From DAISIL01 sp036822015 (lineage in GTDB: Bacteria; Bacteroidota; Bacteroidia; Cytophagales; Bernardetiaceae): a DNA stretch of 20,172 bases. The notes beneath the pieces are model-generated. The model was not told the origin of the DNA. It ran no database searches and saw nothing but the letters and a program-made list of their open reading frames with translations. Location: positions 1-20,172 of the forward strand of contig DAISIL010000056.1 in assembly GCA_036822015.1 (NCBI GenBank). Reading direction: 5' to 3'. Made by a program: the position numbers and the translations under genes. Shown piece by piece: positions 7,308 to 15,190 of this stretch; position 1 is the first letter of the stretch; each line of letters opens with the position of its first letter.

Positions 7308-8063
7308 ATGAAATCAACTGCATTGATTACGGGCGCTACCTCGGGCATTGGGGCAGCCATTGCTCGGCGTTTTGCCCAGGCCGGGCTACGATTGATTCTT
7401 TGTGGACGCAGGGCCGAACGCCTACAAGCCCTACATCAAGAGCTTTCCCTGCATACCCAGGTGCAGACGCTCACCTTTGATGTCCGATCGGCCGAGGAGG
7501 TATTTGCAGCGGTTGAATCGCTACCAGCAAATTTTGAAAAAGTTGATATTCTTATCAATAATGCAGGCAATGCGCACGGACGTGCAACCATTGACCAGGG
7601 ACACCTCGACGATTGGGATGCCATGATTGATGGAAACATCAAGGGCTTGCTTTATGTTACCAAGGCCGTTGTGCCGCGCATGGTGGCCGCCCAACAAGGA
7701 CACATCATCAATATCGGCTCAATCGCTGGCGTACAGGTCTATCCCGAAGGTAACGTATATTGTGCCACCAAAAGTGCCGTGGCTGCTTTAAGCGAAGCGA
7801 TGCGCCTAGACCTCAATGCCCACCATATCAAGGTAAGCGAAATCAAACCCGGATTGGTAGAAACAGAGTTTTCCCTGGTGCGCTTCAAGGGCGATCAAGA
7901 GCAGGCGCAGCGGGTGTATCAGGGGTATCAAGCCTTACACCCCGAAGATGTAGCCGAGTTGGCGTATTTTATGGTTTCCTGTCCGGCACACGTTAATATT
8001 GCCGATGTGCTGATCTTACCTAGTGCGCAAGCAAGTGCTACTCGTGTTCGTCGTAATCCTTAA
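7308..8063 (+). CDS. SDR-family NAD(P)-dependent oxidoreductase, YdfG-like
   Basis: A classical short-chain dehydrogenase/reductase of 251 residues. The nucleotide-binding motif TGATSGIG is at 8-15, and CGRRAERL at 32-39 has the arginines that usually favour NADP. NNAG is at 84-87, Asn110 fits the catalytic Asn, and Ser138, Tyr151 and Lys155 (YCATK) complete the catalytic tetrad. The C-terminal PAHVNIADVLILPSAQASAT is typical of the group containing YdfG of E. coli, which oxidises 3-hydroxy acids such as L-allo-threonine and serine; the true substrate here is unknown. The histidine kinase gene starts 5 bases after the stop, so the two are almost certainly co-transcribed, though I see no metabolic link between them. 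Confidence 0.92.
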   Translation: MKSTALITGATSGIGAAIARRFAQAGLRLILCGRRAERLQALHQELSLHTQVQTLTFDVRSAEEVFAAVESLPANFEKVDILINNAGNAHGRATIDQGHLDDWDAMIDGNIKGLLYVTKAVVPRMVAAQQGHIINIGSIAGVQVYPEGNVYCATKSAVAALSEAMRLDLNAHHIKVSEIKPGLVETEFSLVRFKGDQEQAQRVYQGYQALHPEDVAELAYFMVSCPAHVNIADVLILPSAQASATRVRRNP

Positions 8064-8068
8064 AAAAA

Positions 8069-9676
8069 ATGAACGATAAGTTACTGGTTCGTTTGTTTGA
8101 ATTAGCGACCGAACAAGATATGATCGTTTTTGATACGCATCTTCATATCTGTTGGGAACGCTCGGGGAGACGCACAGGACAACTGTCGGATTTTCTTCCG
8201 GCTATCGTGGTAGAGGGCTGTCGGGCGGCCATCCAGGAGGAAAATAGCTTCAACGAAATCATCGACAAAGATGCCTCCCAGACCTGGCGGTATCGTATCC
8301 GTACCCTGCGCCAGGACGAACAAATATGGGGTGCTGTCTTTGTCAAGAATATTACGGCACAGGAAGAACCGCGTAAAAAACTAGAACGAGCGATAAGTAA
8401 GTTACAGATTGCCAATGATTTGGCTCACCAGCGGGAGCAGCGGCTCAAGGCAACACTCAACGGAGCCTCAGAGGGTATCCTGATCCTAAACGAAGATGGA
8501 CAAATCAATTTCTGCAACCGAGTAGCACAAAACATCTTTGCCCTCGAAGACTACCAGGGTTTTAGTTTTCTTGAACTCTTATCGGGCAACGATCAAGGCG
8601 AAGTACGGCGGTTTATGCAGCAATCGGGGGAGAGTGGCGGAGCTTTAAAGAAAGAAGTTCATTTCAGAAAGCTAAACATGAGTAAAGATTTTTTTCTGGG
8701 TGATCTTTCATTGAGTAAAATTGATAGTCAAGAGATAGAATTTGTAGCCATCGTAGAGGATATTTCAGAGCGCAAAGCAGCCGAAGAGCAGCTCAAACGA
8801 AGGGAACGCGAACTTAGACTAAACACCCAAAAACTCACCCGCGCCAACCAGCATCTGGAAAATACCCTTACCGCCCTCAAAAACACCCAAGTTAATTTGA
8901 TTCAATCCGAAAAAATGTCTTCTCTTGGGCAGCTTACCGCCGGAATTGCCCATGAGCTAAACAACCCCATCAATTTTATGTTTGCTGGTGTACAAGCCCT
9001 CAAAGCCAACTTCGATGACCTCTTGCAGTTTTTGGATGCTGTTGAAGATATTTTACCAGAATACCCAGCACTATTGACGCTACACACCCAACTGGATGTT
9101 AATTTTTTACATAAAGACACCCAGCGTCTTTTGCACGACGTACAAGAAGGTGCCGAACGGACAGCCAATATTGTCAAGGGACTACTGACGTTCTCGCGCA
9201 TGAACGAAGAGAATTATCTCTCCATCAATATCCACGATAGCATTCGTTCGACGCTCAATATTTTGCGTGGACAACTGCGGGAGCGCGTTACGGTTGTTGA
9301 ACAATTTGATGAAAACCTGCCAAAAATTGAAGGTCTAGCCGGAAAGATCAACCAGGTCTTGATGAATATGATCGTTAATGCAGCCGATGCCATCCCCGAT
9401 AAAGGGACAATCCATCTCCGCACCTCATCGACTAGCTACAAAGGCAAGGCCGCCATCTGTATCGAAATCCAGGACAGCGGCAAAGGCATCCCTCAGATGC
9501 TGCAAAACAAAATCTTCGATCCTTTCTTTACGACAAAAGAAGTCGGAAAAGGTACCGGCCTAGGCCTGTATATCTCGCATGGCATCATTGAGCGGCACAA
9601 GGGGAAAATCACCTTGCAAAGTAAAGAGAATGAAGGGACTACCTTTCAGATTATTCTTCCGGTGAATCAGGAATGA
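8069..9676 (+). CDS. Soluble PAS-domain sensor histidine kinase
   Basis: The 535-residue protein has no signal peptide or membrane segment and should be cytoplasmic. Residues 1-100 form a degenerate PAS-like region ending in the PAC-like WGAVFVKNITAQEE. A second PAS domain covers about 125-235 (SEGILILNEDGQINFCNR, then EFVAIVEDISERKAAEEQL). A coiled coil at about 236-280 leads to the HisKA domain with the phospho-acceptor His295 in GIAHELNNP. The ATPase domain has the N box (NMIVNAADAI, 433-442), DSGKGIP (469-475), FDPFFTTK and GKGTGLGL (493-500). All catalytic motifs are intact, so it should be active. No response regulator is nearby and it has no receiver domain, so its partner is encoded elsewhere. 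The stop lies inside the convergent PorE-like gene (26-bp overlap). Confidence 0.93.
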   Translation: MNDKLLVRLFELATEQDMIVFDTHLHICWERSGRRTGQLSDFLPAIVVEGCRAAIQEENSFNEIIDKDASQTWRYRIRTLRQDEQIWGAVFVKNITAQEEPRKKLERAISKLQIANDLAHQREQRLKATLNGASEGILILNEDGQINFCNRVAQNIFALEDYQGFSFLELLSGNDQGEVRRFMQQSGESGGALKKEVHFRKLNMSKDFFLGDLSLSKIDSQEIEFVAIVEDISERKAAEEQLKRRERELRLNTQKLTRANQHLENTLTALKNTQVNLIQSEKMSSLGQLTAGIAHELNNPINFMFAGVQALKANFDDLLQFLDAVEDILPEYPALLTLHTQLDVNFLHKDTQRLLHDVQEGAERTANIVKGLLTFSRMNEENYLSINIHDSIRSTLNILRGQLRERVTVVEQFDENLPKIEGLAGKINQVLMNMIVNAADAIPDKGTIHLRTSSTSYKGKAAICIEIQDSGKGIPQMLQNKIFDPFFTTKEVGKGTGLGLYISHGIIERHKGKITLQSKENEGTTFQIILPVNQE

Positions 9677-11627
9677 GCAGCTTGGCTTCTATGCGTCGGT
9701 TGAGTTGGCGGCCTTCTTTTTCGTCGTCATTACTGGCGATAGGCTGGGTCTCTCCGTATCCTTTGCTGCGAAATTGGGTTTTGGGTAAGCGGTGTTTTTC
9801 CGTCAAATAACGCACCACAGCCTCGGCCCGTCGTTGGGAGAGCGCAAGATTATTGTCCGGATCACCTACGTTGTCGGTATGTCCTCCAATTTCAATTACT
9901 GGCATATCTGTATTTTCTTTCAAAAAATTAGCGAAGCGATCCAACTCTTTGGTCGCATCGGGGAGTAGTTCGCTAGTACCTGACCGAAACTTGACCGCCT
10001 TGAGGATAAAACGAGTGCCAGGCTTACGCCCTGGGAAGGGATTATAAGCGGCAGGCATTGTCATTGGGATACCCTCTTTGGTACTGTACACGTGGAAGTT
10101 ATGCACTAAATTTCGGTCTTCTTTTCCCAAAATCAACATTCCCGTTGATTGAAACTCCTCCACATACAGCAGCGCACCATCCCGAATCAAGAGTAACTCC
10201 ATGGGTTCGTTTACGGGCAGGGTTAAGCCTTCGTAGTAGCCGTTTTCATTCGTCAAGACAGTATCCGTTGCCAGAGCCGTTCCTGCTTTTACGGCGCGTA
10301 TCTCGCAGTTGGGTAAAGCCTTCTCGAGGTGCCGATCCGTAACCGTTCCCCTCAGAAAGAGCTTTGAAAAATCATAACTTCGGTAAATATCTGCTCCACC
10401 TATGCCTCCATTGCGATTAGAACTAAAATAAGCGATGTTGTTATGGATGATATAATAAGCCTCGTCGTAGATCGTGTTGATGGGAGATGGCAGCGGCTTA
10501 GGATCAGACCAGTTTCCGGTAGTCGAGTCGAAATCAGACATGAAGACATCAAAGCGTTGGCTACGGCCCCGATGCCCGGTAGAACTGAAATACAGACGTT
10601 GTCGTTCTTCGTCCCAAAATGGCGTAATCTCATCACCATCAGAGTTTAAGGTACGCAAAGGAAGAGCCTTTCCCCATCCAGAACCAGGGGTATAGTGCGC
10701 CTGGTACAAGTCAAAGTTGCCTCCTTTGGCATTGCTCGAAAAGATAACCGATTGCCTATTGGCTGAAAGCGTCGCATGTATGGCTTCTTCGCTGATGCCT
10801 GCTTTGTCGAGCTGTACGGGATAGAGCATCCATTCATTTTTCTTGTAATCGGCAACGAATAGCTTTTTATTTTGATTGATAAACAGTTTTTTTTCTTTGG
10901 CTAATGATTTTTCTTCAATAATCGCTAATACAAAAGTGCTATTATCGGCAAAGAGAATATCATCAAAGCGATAAGTATGTTGTAGCTGTCCGTCAGGCGA
11001 AATAAATCCACCATAAACTTCTACTGATTTGGGTTGGTAGGTATCTTTGAGTGGGTTTCCGTAAGACTGATGCGCACGAGAGAAGACAAAATTACGTCCG
11101 CTGGGGTCCAGAGAAAAAGCAAATTCGTGACCGGGCGTATTGAAGGTCGTATCGAGCAGCTCAACGGTATAGTCGCCTTGCTTGAGATAGACTTCTTTGG
11201 CGCGATCAAGTTCCTTGAGGAGTGCTTCGGCTGCTTGTTTGTTAGCTACTTTACCTTGCTCTAGATATTTTTCGATATACTCTTTTGCTTTATCAAATTT
11301 TTCATTTAGTGAGTTAGATTTTGCCATCCAGTAGTTGTATTCCGTATCATCGGAGAGCTGTGTGGCTTCGACTTTTTCGAGGCTTTCGAGGCTTTCTTTG
11401 TTCAGGGTAAGTTCGAGATAACAGATGCCGGCGTAGTAATTGGCATCGGCGTGTCGGGGTCTGATCCTGAGGGCTTGACCGAAGTAATACAAAGCACTTT
11501 CGTAGTTTTTGTCCAGGTAATCTTCGATGGCATTGGCGTAATAATTATCAAAATCGGTACTTTGTGCGCTAACACGCTCAATACAAAGGGTTAGTAGCAA
11601 AAAAAAGATCGTTATTTTTTCTTTCAT
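9651..11627 (-). CDS. OmpA-family TPR/beta-propeller protein, PorE-like
   Basis: I start at the ATG 11627-11625, which gives a signal peptide (MKEKITIFFLLLTLCIERVSAQ); the in-frame ATG 30 bases upstream adds a polar tail. The product is 658 residues. In order: TPR repeats at about 20-150 (NYESALYYFGQALRIRP, ADANYYAGICYLEL); a PD40-type beta-propeller at about 155-420, with blades such as IFSSNAKGGNFDLYQA, LYFSSTGHRGRSQRFDVF and AYFSSNRNGGIGGADIY; a carboxypeptidase-regulatory-like domain (LFLRGTVTDRHLEKALPNC); and an OmpA C-terminal peptidoglycan-binding domain (IEIGGHTDNVGD, LSQRRAEAVVRYL, GRQLNRRIEAKL). This is the domain order of PorE, a T9SS component of Porphyromonas gingivalis that binds peptidoglycan. 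Other Bacteroidota OmpA proteins share it, so the PorE role is probable, not certain. PorE is a lipoprotein; here I see no good lipobox. Confidence 0.88.
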   Translation of the reverse strand: MKEKITIFFLLLTLCIERVSAQSTDFDNYYANAIEDYLDKNYESALYYFGQALRIRPRHADANYYAGICYLELTLNKESLESLEKVEATQLSDDTEYNYWMAKSNSLNEKFDKAKEYIEKYLEQGKVANKQAAEALLKELDRAKEVYLKQGDYTVELLDTTFNTPGHEFAFSLDPSGRNFVFSRAHQSYGNPLKDTYQPKSVEVYGGFISPDGQLQHTYRFDDILFADNSTFVLAIIEEKSLAKEKKLFINQNKKLFVADYKKNEWMLYPVQLDKAGISEEAIHATLSANRQSVIFSSNAKGGNFDLYQAHYTPGSGWGKALPLRTLNSDGDEITPFWDEERQRLYFSSTGHRGRSQRFDVFMSDFDSTTGNWSDPKPLPSPINTIYDEAYYIIHNNIAYFSSNRNGGIGGADIYRSYDFSKLFLRGTVTDRHLEKALPNCEIRAVKAGTALATDTVLTNENGYYEGLTLPVNEPMELLLIRDGALLYVEEFQSTGMLILGKEDRNLVHNFHVYSTKEGIPMTMPAAYNPFPGRKPGTRFILKAVKFRSGTSELLPDATKELDRFANFLKENTDMPVIEIGGHTDNVGDPDNNLALSQRRAEAVVRYLTEKHRLPKTQFRSKGYGETQPIASNDDEKEGRQLNRRIEAKLLIPDSPEE

Positions 11628-11648
11628 ACCAAAAAAAGTTGAGCAATG

Positions 11649-11680
11649 TTTGTTCAAATGCTACTTTTAGAGTAGTTTCG
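11649..11680 (+). promoter_or_regulatory. Promoter of sucC
   Basis: TTTG (11649-11652), 20 bases, then TAGTTTCG (11673-11680): a full -33 match with a one-base variant of the TAnnTTTG -7 element. Transcription would start near 11687, leaving a leader of about 40 bases before the ATG at 11728. Confidence 0.55.
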
Positions 11681-11727
11681 TGAAACGAGATTTTTTTTTC
11701 ATCCCAAACCTCATTCTTCAACCTGCC

Positions 11728-12939
11728 ATGAACATTCACGAATATCAGGCCAAAGAGATTTTGAGTACCTATGGTGTTACGGTGCAGCGCGGCCATGCCG
11801 TCAGTACACCCGAAGAGGCATTAGCCGCCGCCCAACGACTGAACCAAGAAACGGGAACCAGTTGGTATGTCATCAAAGCACAAATCCATGCTGGCGGACG
11901 GGGCAAAGGCAAAATCCAGGGTACGGATTTCAACGGCGTAACGATCGCTAAGAGCCAGGAAGCCGCCCAAGAAAAAGCCGGACAGCTCCTGGGCGGCACG
12001 CTCGTAACCCACCAAACGGGCCCCGAAGGAAAGGTAGTCAATAAGGTGTTGGTTGCAGAGGATGTCTATTATCCAGGCGCATCCGAACCCAAAGAATTTT
12101 ATTTGAGTATCTTGATGGATCGCGCCAAAAAATGCAATGTCATCATGGCTAGCGTAGAAGGTGGCATGGACATCGAAGAGGTAGCCGCCAGCACACCCGA
12201 CAAAATCATCAAGGAGTGGATTGATCCTGCTGTAGGTCTGCAAGGCTTTCAGGCACGCAAAATTGCTTTTGCCCTGGGGCTAGAAGGCAAAGCCTTTAAG
12301 GAAATGGTCAAATTCATTTTTGCTCTTTATGCTGCTTTTGAAGGTACGGATGCTTCACTTTTTGAAATCAACCCTGTCTTGAAGACCTCCGACGACCGCA
12401 TCCTGGCCGTCGATGCCAAAGTAAACCTGGACGATAACGCCCTCTATCGACACAAAGACCTGGCCGCCCTCCACGACGAAAACGAAGAAGACCCCTTGGA
12501 GGTAGAGGCCGCCAAAGCGCACCTCAACTATGTCAAGTTGGATGGCAATGTAGGCTGTATGGTCAATGGTGCCGGACTAGCCATGGCAACGATGGATATG
12601 ATTAAGCTCTCCGGCGGCGAGCCGGCCAACTTTCTCGATGTAGGTGGAGGAGCTAGTGCCGAAACGGTTGAAAAAGGTTTCCGCATTATCCTCAAAGACC
12701 CCAACGTGAAAGCCATCCTCATCAACATTTTTGGGGGTATCGTGCGTTGCGACCGCGTGGCCAATGGCGTAGTGGAGGCCTACAAAAATATCGGCAACAT
12801 CGAAGTCCCGATCATCGTCCGTCTGCAAGGCACTAACGCCGAGGAGGGGGCCAAGATCATCGAAGAATCGGGCTTGAATGTCGTCTCGGCCGTCTTGCTC
12901 AAAGACGCTGCCGAGCGCGTCCGCGAGGTAGTGGGCTAA
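11728..12939 (+). CDS. sucC: Succinate-CoA ligase (ADP-forming) beta subunit
   Basis: SucC is the nucleotide-binding subunit of succinyl-CoA synthetase in the TCA cycle, making ATP (or GTP) while converting succinyl-CoA to succinate. The ATG at 11728 begins MNIHEYQAKEIL, the standard family start; an in-frame ATG 48 bases upstream is discarded. The 403-residue product has the ATP-grasp element AQIHAGGRGKGK (about residues 50-61), the metal-binding segment FEINPVLKTSDDRILAVDAK, NGAGLAMATMDMIKLSGG and FLDVGGGASAETV, and the C-terminal INIFGGIVRCD and GTNAEEGAKII of the domain that meets the alpha subunit. sucD is not adjacent, a layout also seen in other Bacteroidota. Everything needed for activity appears present. 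Confidence 0.97.
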   Translation: MNIHEYQAKEILSTYGVTVQRGHAVSTPEEALAAAQRLNQETGTSWYVIKAQIHAGGRGKGKIQGTDFNGVTIAKSQEAAQEKAGQLLGGTLVTHQTGPEGKVVNKVLVAEDVYYPGASEPKEFYLSILMDRAKKCNVIMASVEGGMDIEEVAASTPDKIIKEWIDPAVGLQGFQARKIAFALGLEGKAFKEMVKFIFALYAAFEGTDASLFEINPVLKTSDDRILAVDAKVNLDDNALYRHKDLAALHDENEEDPLEVEAAKAHLNYVKLDGNVGCMVNGAGLAMATMDMIKLSGGEPANFLDVGGGASAETVEKGFRIILKDPNVKAILINIFGGIVRCDRVANGVVEAYKNIGNIEVPIIVRLQGTNAEEGAKIIEESGLNVVSAVLLKDAAERVREVVG

Positions 12940-12959
12940 ACATACACAAGCATACACCC

Positions 12960-12996
12960 GACACGGATACGCTGCCGAGGAGGCACGATCCGTGTC
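12960..12996 (+). terminator. Strong hairpin after sucC, possible terminator or attenuator
   Basis: GACACGGAT (12960-12968) pairs perfectly with ATCCGTGTC (12988-12996). Inside, CG (12970-12971) pairs with CG (12986-12987) and TGCC (12973-12976) with GGCA (12982-12985), leaving single-base bulges A12969 and C12972 and a GAGGA loop. That is 15 base pairs, mostly G-C. It begins 20 bases past the sucC stop and ends 13 bases before the ATG of the DUF5682 gene. There is no T-run after it, so intrinsic termination would be non-canonical. The 3' arm contains a possible GTG start (12992) and the loop side an AGGAGG (12978-12983). Confidence 0.6.
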
Positions 12997-13009
12997 CATT
13001 CTGCTGGGT

Positions 13010-15190
13010 ATGGCATCTCCTGAATTTCGTTTGCTGGGTGTGCGTCATCATGGTGTGGGCTCCGCCAAAGGTCTTTTGAAGGTATTCGAGGATTGGTTGC
13101 CCGATCTGATCCTCCTGGAGGGGCCACCCGAGGCGGATACTTTGCTTCATGTGGCTACGCTACCCGATATTTTGCCACCGATTGCGCTTTTGGTCTATCA
13201 AAAAGATGCACCGGGAAGCTGTGCTTTTTTTCCCTTCGCTGATTTTTCGCCCGAGTGGCAAGCCATTCGATGGGCGGCTGTTCATCAGGTGCCTATTCGG
13301 ATGATTGATCTGGCGCAAAAACACTGGCAGGCCATCCCCGAAACCAAACAAGAAGGCGACACGCTCCTACGTCAAGACCCCATTGCATGGCTAGCAGGTA
13401 TGGATGGCTACCCAGATGGAGAACGCTGGTGGGAAGAAAAAATTGAATATCAGCACAATACCGATACCTTTGGCTTGATCGCCAAGTTGATGGTAACACT
13501 AAGGGAGCAGTTCCCCGAAAAGGATTCATTTACGCTGCTACGTGAGGCTGCCATGCGCAAACAAATGCGCCTGGCCGAAAAAGAGGGGTTTTCCCGCATT
13601 GCCGTCGTTTGTGGGGCCTGGCATGTCCCTGCGCTTATCCCCGAAAAATTCCCGAGTGCCAAAACAGATAATCAATTATTGAAAGGATTGCCGAAGGTCA
13701 ATGTATCCCTTAGCTGGATACCCTGGAGCTACACCCGCCTAAGCACACAGGGCGGCTATGGGGCAGGCGTGCGTTCTCCCGCCTGGTACGACATCCTTTG
13801 GCGACATCCACAAAACGCCGTCCAGCACTGGATGGCACAAGCTGCCCAACTGATGCGCCGCGAAGGGCTAGACACCTCTACAGCACAAGTTATTGATGCT
13901 GTGATGCTTGCAGAGACCCTTGCCCAGCTCCGCCAACGCAAGCTACCCGCTTTGGGTGATCTGATAGAAGCCGCCCAAACGCTCATGTTGGAGGGCAAAA
14001 CGCTAGACCTCATTGAGGAGCAGCTCGTCATCGGTGATCGCTTTGGGTATATCCCCGACGAGGTACCACTAACCCCCGTACAGCAAGACTTCAAACAACA
14101 AACCAAAAAGTTACGCTTCAAAGTCAGTCATCAGAAGCAAGCCCTTGAATTGGATTTGCGAAAACCCGCACATCTGCAAAAAAGCTATTTTTTGCATCGT
14201 CTTGCTGTATTGGATATTTCCTGGGGAACGCTCCGAAGGATGGGCGCCAATTATAGCTCCTTCGCTGAAACCTGGGCGATCCAATGGAAAAGCACCTTCG
14301 ATATGGCACTCATTGAAGCCAATACCTGGGGCAATACCATCCGTCAGGCGGCAGCGATGACACTCTTACACCAAGCGCAGCAAGCCGATCAGATCAACGA
14401 ACTGAGCCTCTATCTCAATCAATCCATCTTAGCTGACCTACCAGAGGTTACCCAACACCTGGCGCGTAGCATCGAAACCCAAAGTGCCGACCAGGAAGAA
14501 GTCTGGCTGCTCATTAATCTCATCTTTCCGCTATCCCATACACTGACTTACAATAACTTACGCCAAACCGATCGCCATACGCTCAAGTCCGTCCTGGGCA
14601 TCCTGCTCGAGCGTATTTTTGTGGGGCTACCCGAGGCATGTAGCCATCTGAACGACGAAGCCGCCGAAGATAAATATCAATTATTCAAAAGGTTTTATCA
14701 GCAACTGATCCTGCTGCCGGAAGGTATCTTTGCCGCCGACTGGTCAGCGGTGCTTGCACGGCTTGTCCAGACGGACTCGGTACACGGGCGTTTTGCGGGG
14801 CGGGCCCAGCGGATGCTCCTCGATCAGTCCAGGGCCACAACGACTGCGGTACGCCAGGTCTTTGGTCAGGCTTTGAGCAGCCCTATGGCTTATGCCAGCG
14901 CGTGGCTGGAGGGTTTTTTGGATGAGGGAGGAAATTTACTTCGCTATCAAACAGACCTTTGGCTACTCCTAGATGCCTGGGTAAAAGATATTCCCGAGGA
15001 GCTATTTTTGAGCATTCTGCCGGCTTTGCGGCGCACATTTAGTCAGTTTTCCTCCGAGCAGAAGCAGTATTTGCACGCCCTAGCCGAAGGAAAGGTGCAA
15101 ATTCAGGATCATCTGGTAGCGTTTCGTTATGCCCCCGAACGCACAACGGGTGTAGAGCGCGTCGTGGCTGATCTCTTCTCGACTTCATAA
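13010..15190 (+). CDS. DUF5682 family protein, orphan
   Basis: The 726-residue product starting at the ATG 13010 matches DUF5682: LLGVRHHGVGSAKGLL (about 8-23), LILLEGPPEADTLL, PPIALLVYQKD, FFPFADFSPEWQAIRWA, MIDLAQ and VVCGAWHVPAL near residue 205. An alternative GTG at 12992 sits in the arm of a hairpin, so I prefer the ATG. The family has no established biochemistry that I know of; it usually lies beside a MoxR-type AAA ATPase, a VWA protein and a SWIM zinc-finger protein. None of these is here. The N-terminal motifs (GxRHHG, EGPPE, REAAMRKQM, GAWH) recall the TraB/TIKI/PrgY hydrolase pattern; that is my inference. The rest is largely helical. There is no signal peptide, so it is cytoplasmic. 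Its end overlaps the convergent glycosyltransferase gene by 64 bp. Confidence 0.85.
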   Translation: MASPEFRLLGVRHHGVGSAKGLLKVFEDWLPDLILLEGPPEADTLLHVATLPDILPPIALLVYQKDAPGSCAFFPFADFSPEWQAIRWAAVHQVPIRMIDLAQKHWQAIPETKQEGDTLLRQDPIAWLAGMDGYPDGERWWEEKIEYQHNTDTFGLIAKLMVTLREQFPEKDSFTLLREAAMRKQMRLAEKEGFSRIAVVCGAWHVPALIPEKFPSAKTDNQLLKGLPKVNVSLSWIPWSYTRLSTQGGYGAGVRSPAWYDILWRHPQNAVQHWMAQAAQLMRREGLDTSTAQVIDAVMLAETLAQLRQRKLPALGDLIEAAQTLMLEGKTLDLIEEQLVIGDRFGYIPDEVPLTPVQQDFKQQTKKLRFKVSHQKQALELDLRKPAHLQKSYFLHRLAVLDISWGTLRRMGANYSSFAETWAIQWKSTFDMALIEANTWGNTIRQAAAMTLLHQAQQADQINELSLYLNQSILADLPEVTQHLARSIETQSADQEEVWLLINLIFPLSHTLTYNNLRQTDRHTLKSVLGILLERIFVGLPEACSHLNDEAAEDKYQLFKRFYQQLILLPEGIFAADWSAVLARLVQTDSVHGRFAGRAQRMLLDQSRATTTAVRQVFGQALSSPMAYASAWLEGFLDEGGNLLRYQTDLWLLLDAWVKDIPEELFLSILPALRRTFSQFSSEQKQYLHALAEGKVQIQDHLVAFRYAPERTTGVERVVADLFSTS

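Noticed and set aside
12978..12994. AGGAGG plus GTG as the DUF5682 start
   Set aside because: Both lie in the hairpin, Bacteroidota rarely depend on Shine-Dalgarno sites, and family similarity begins after the ATG at 13010.
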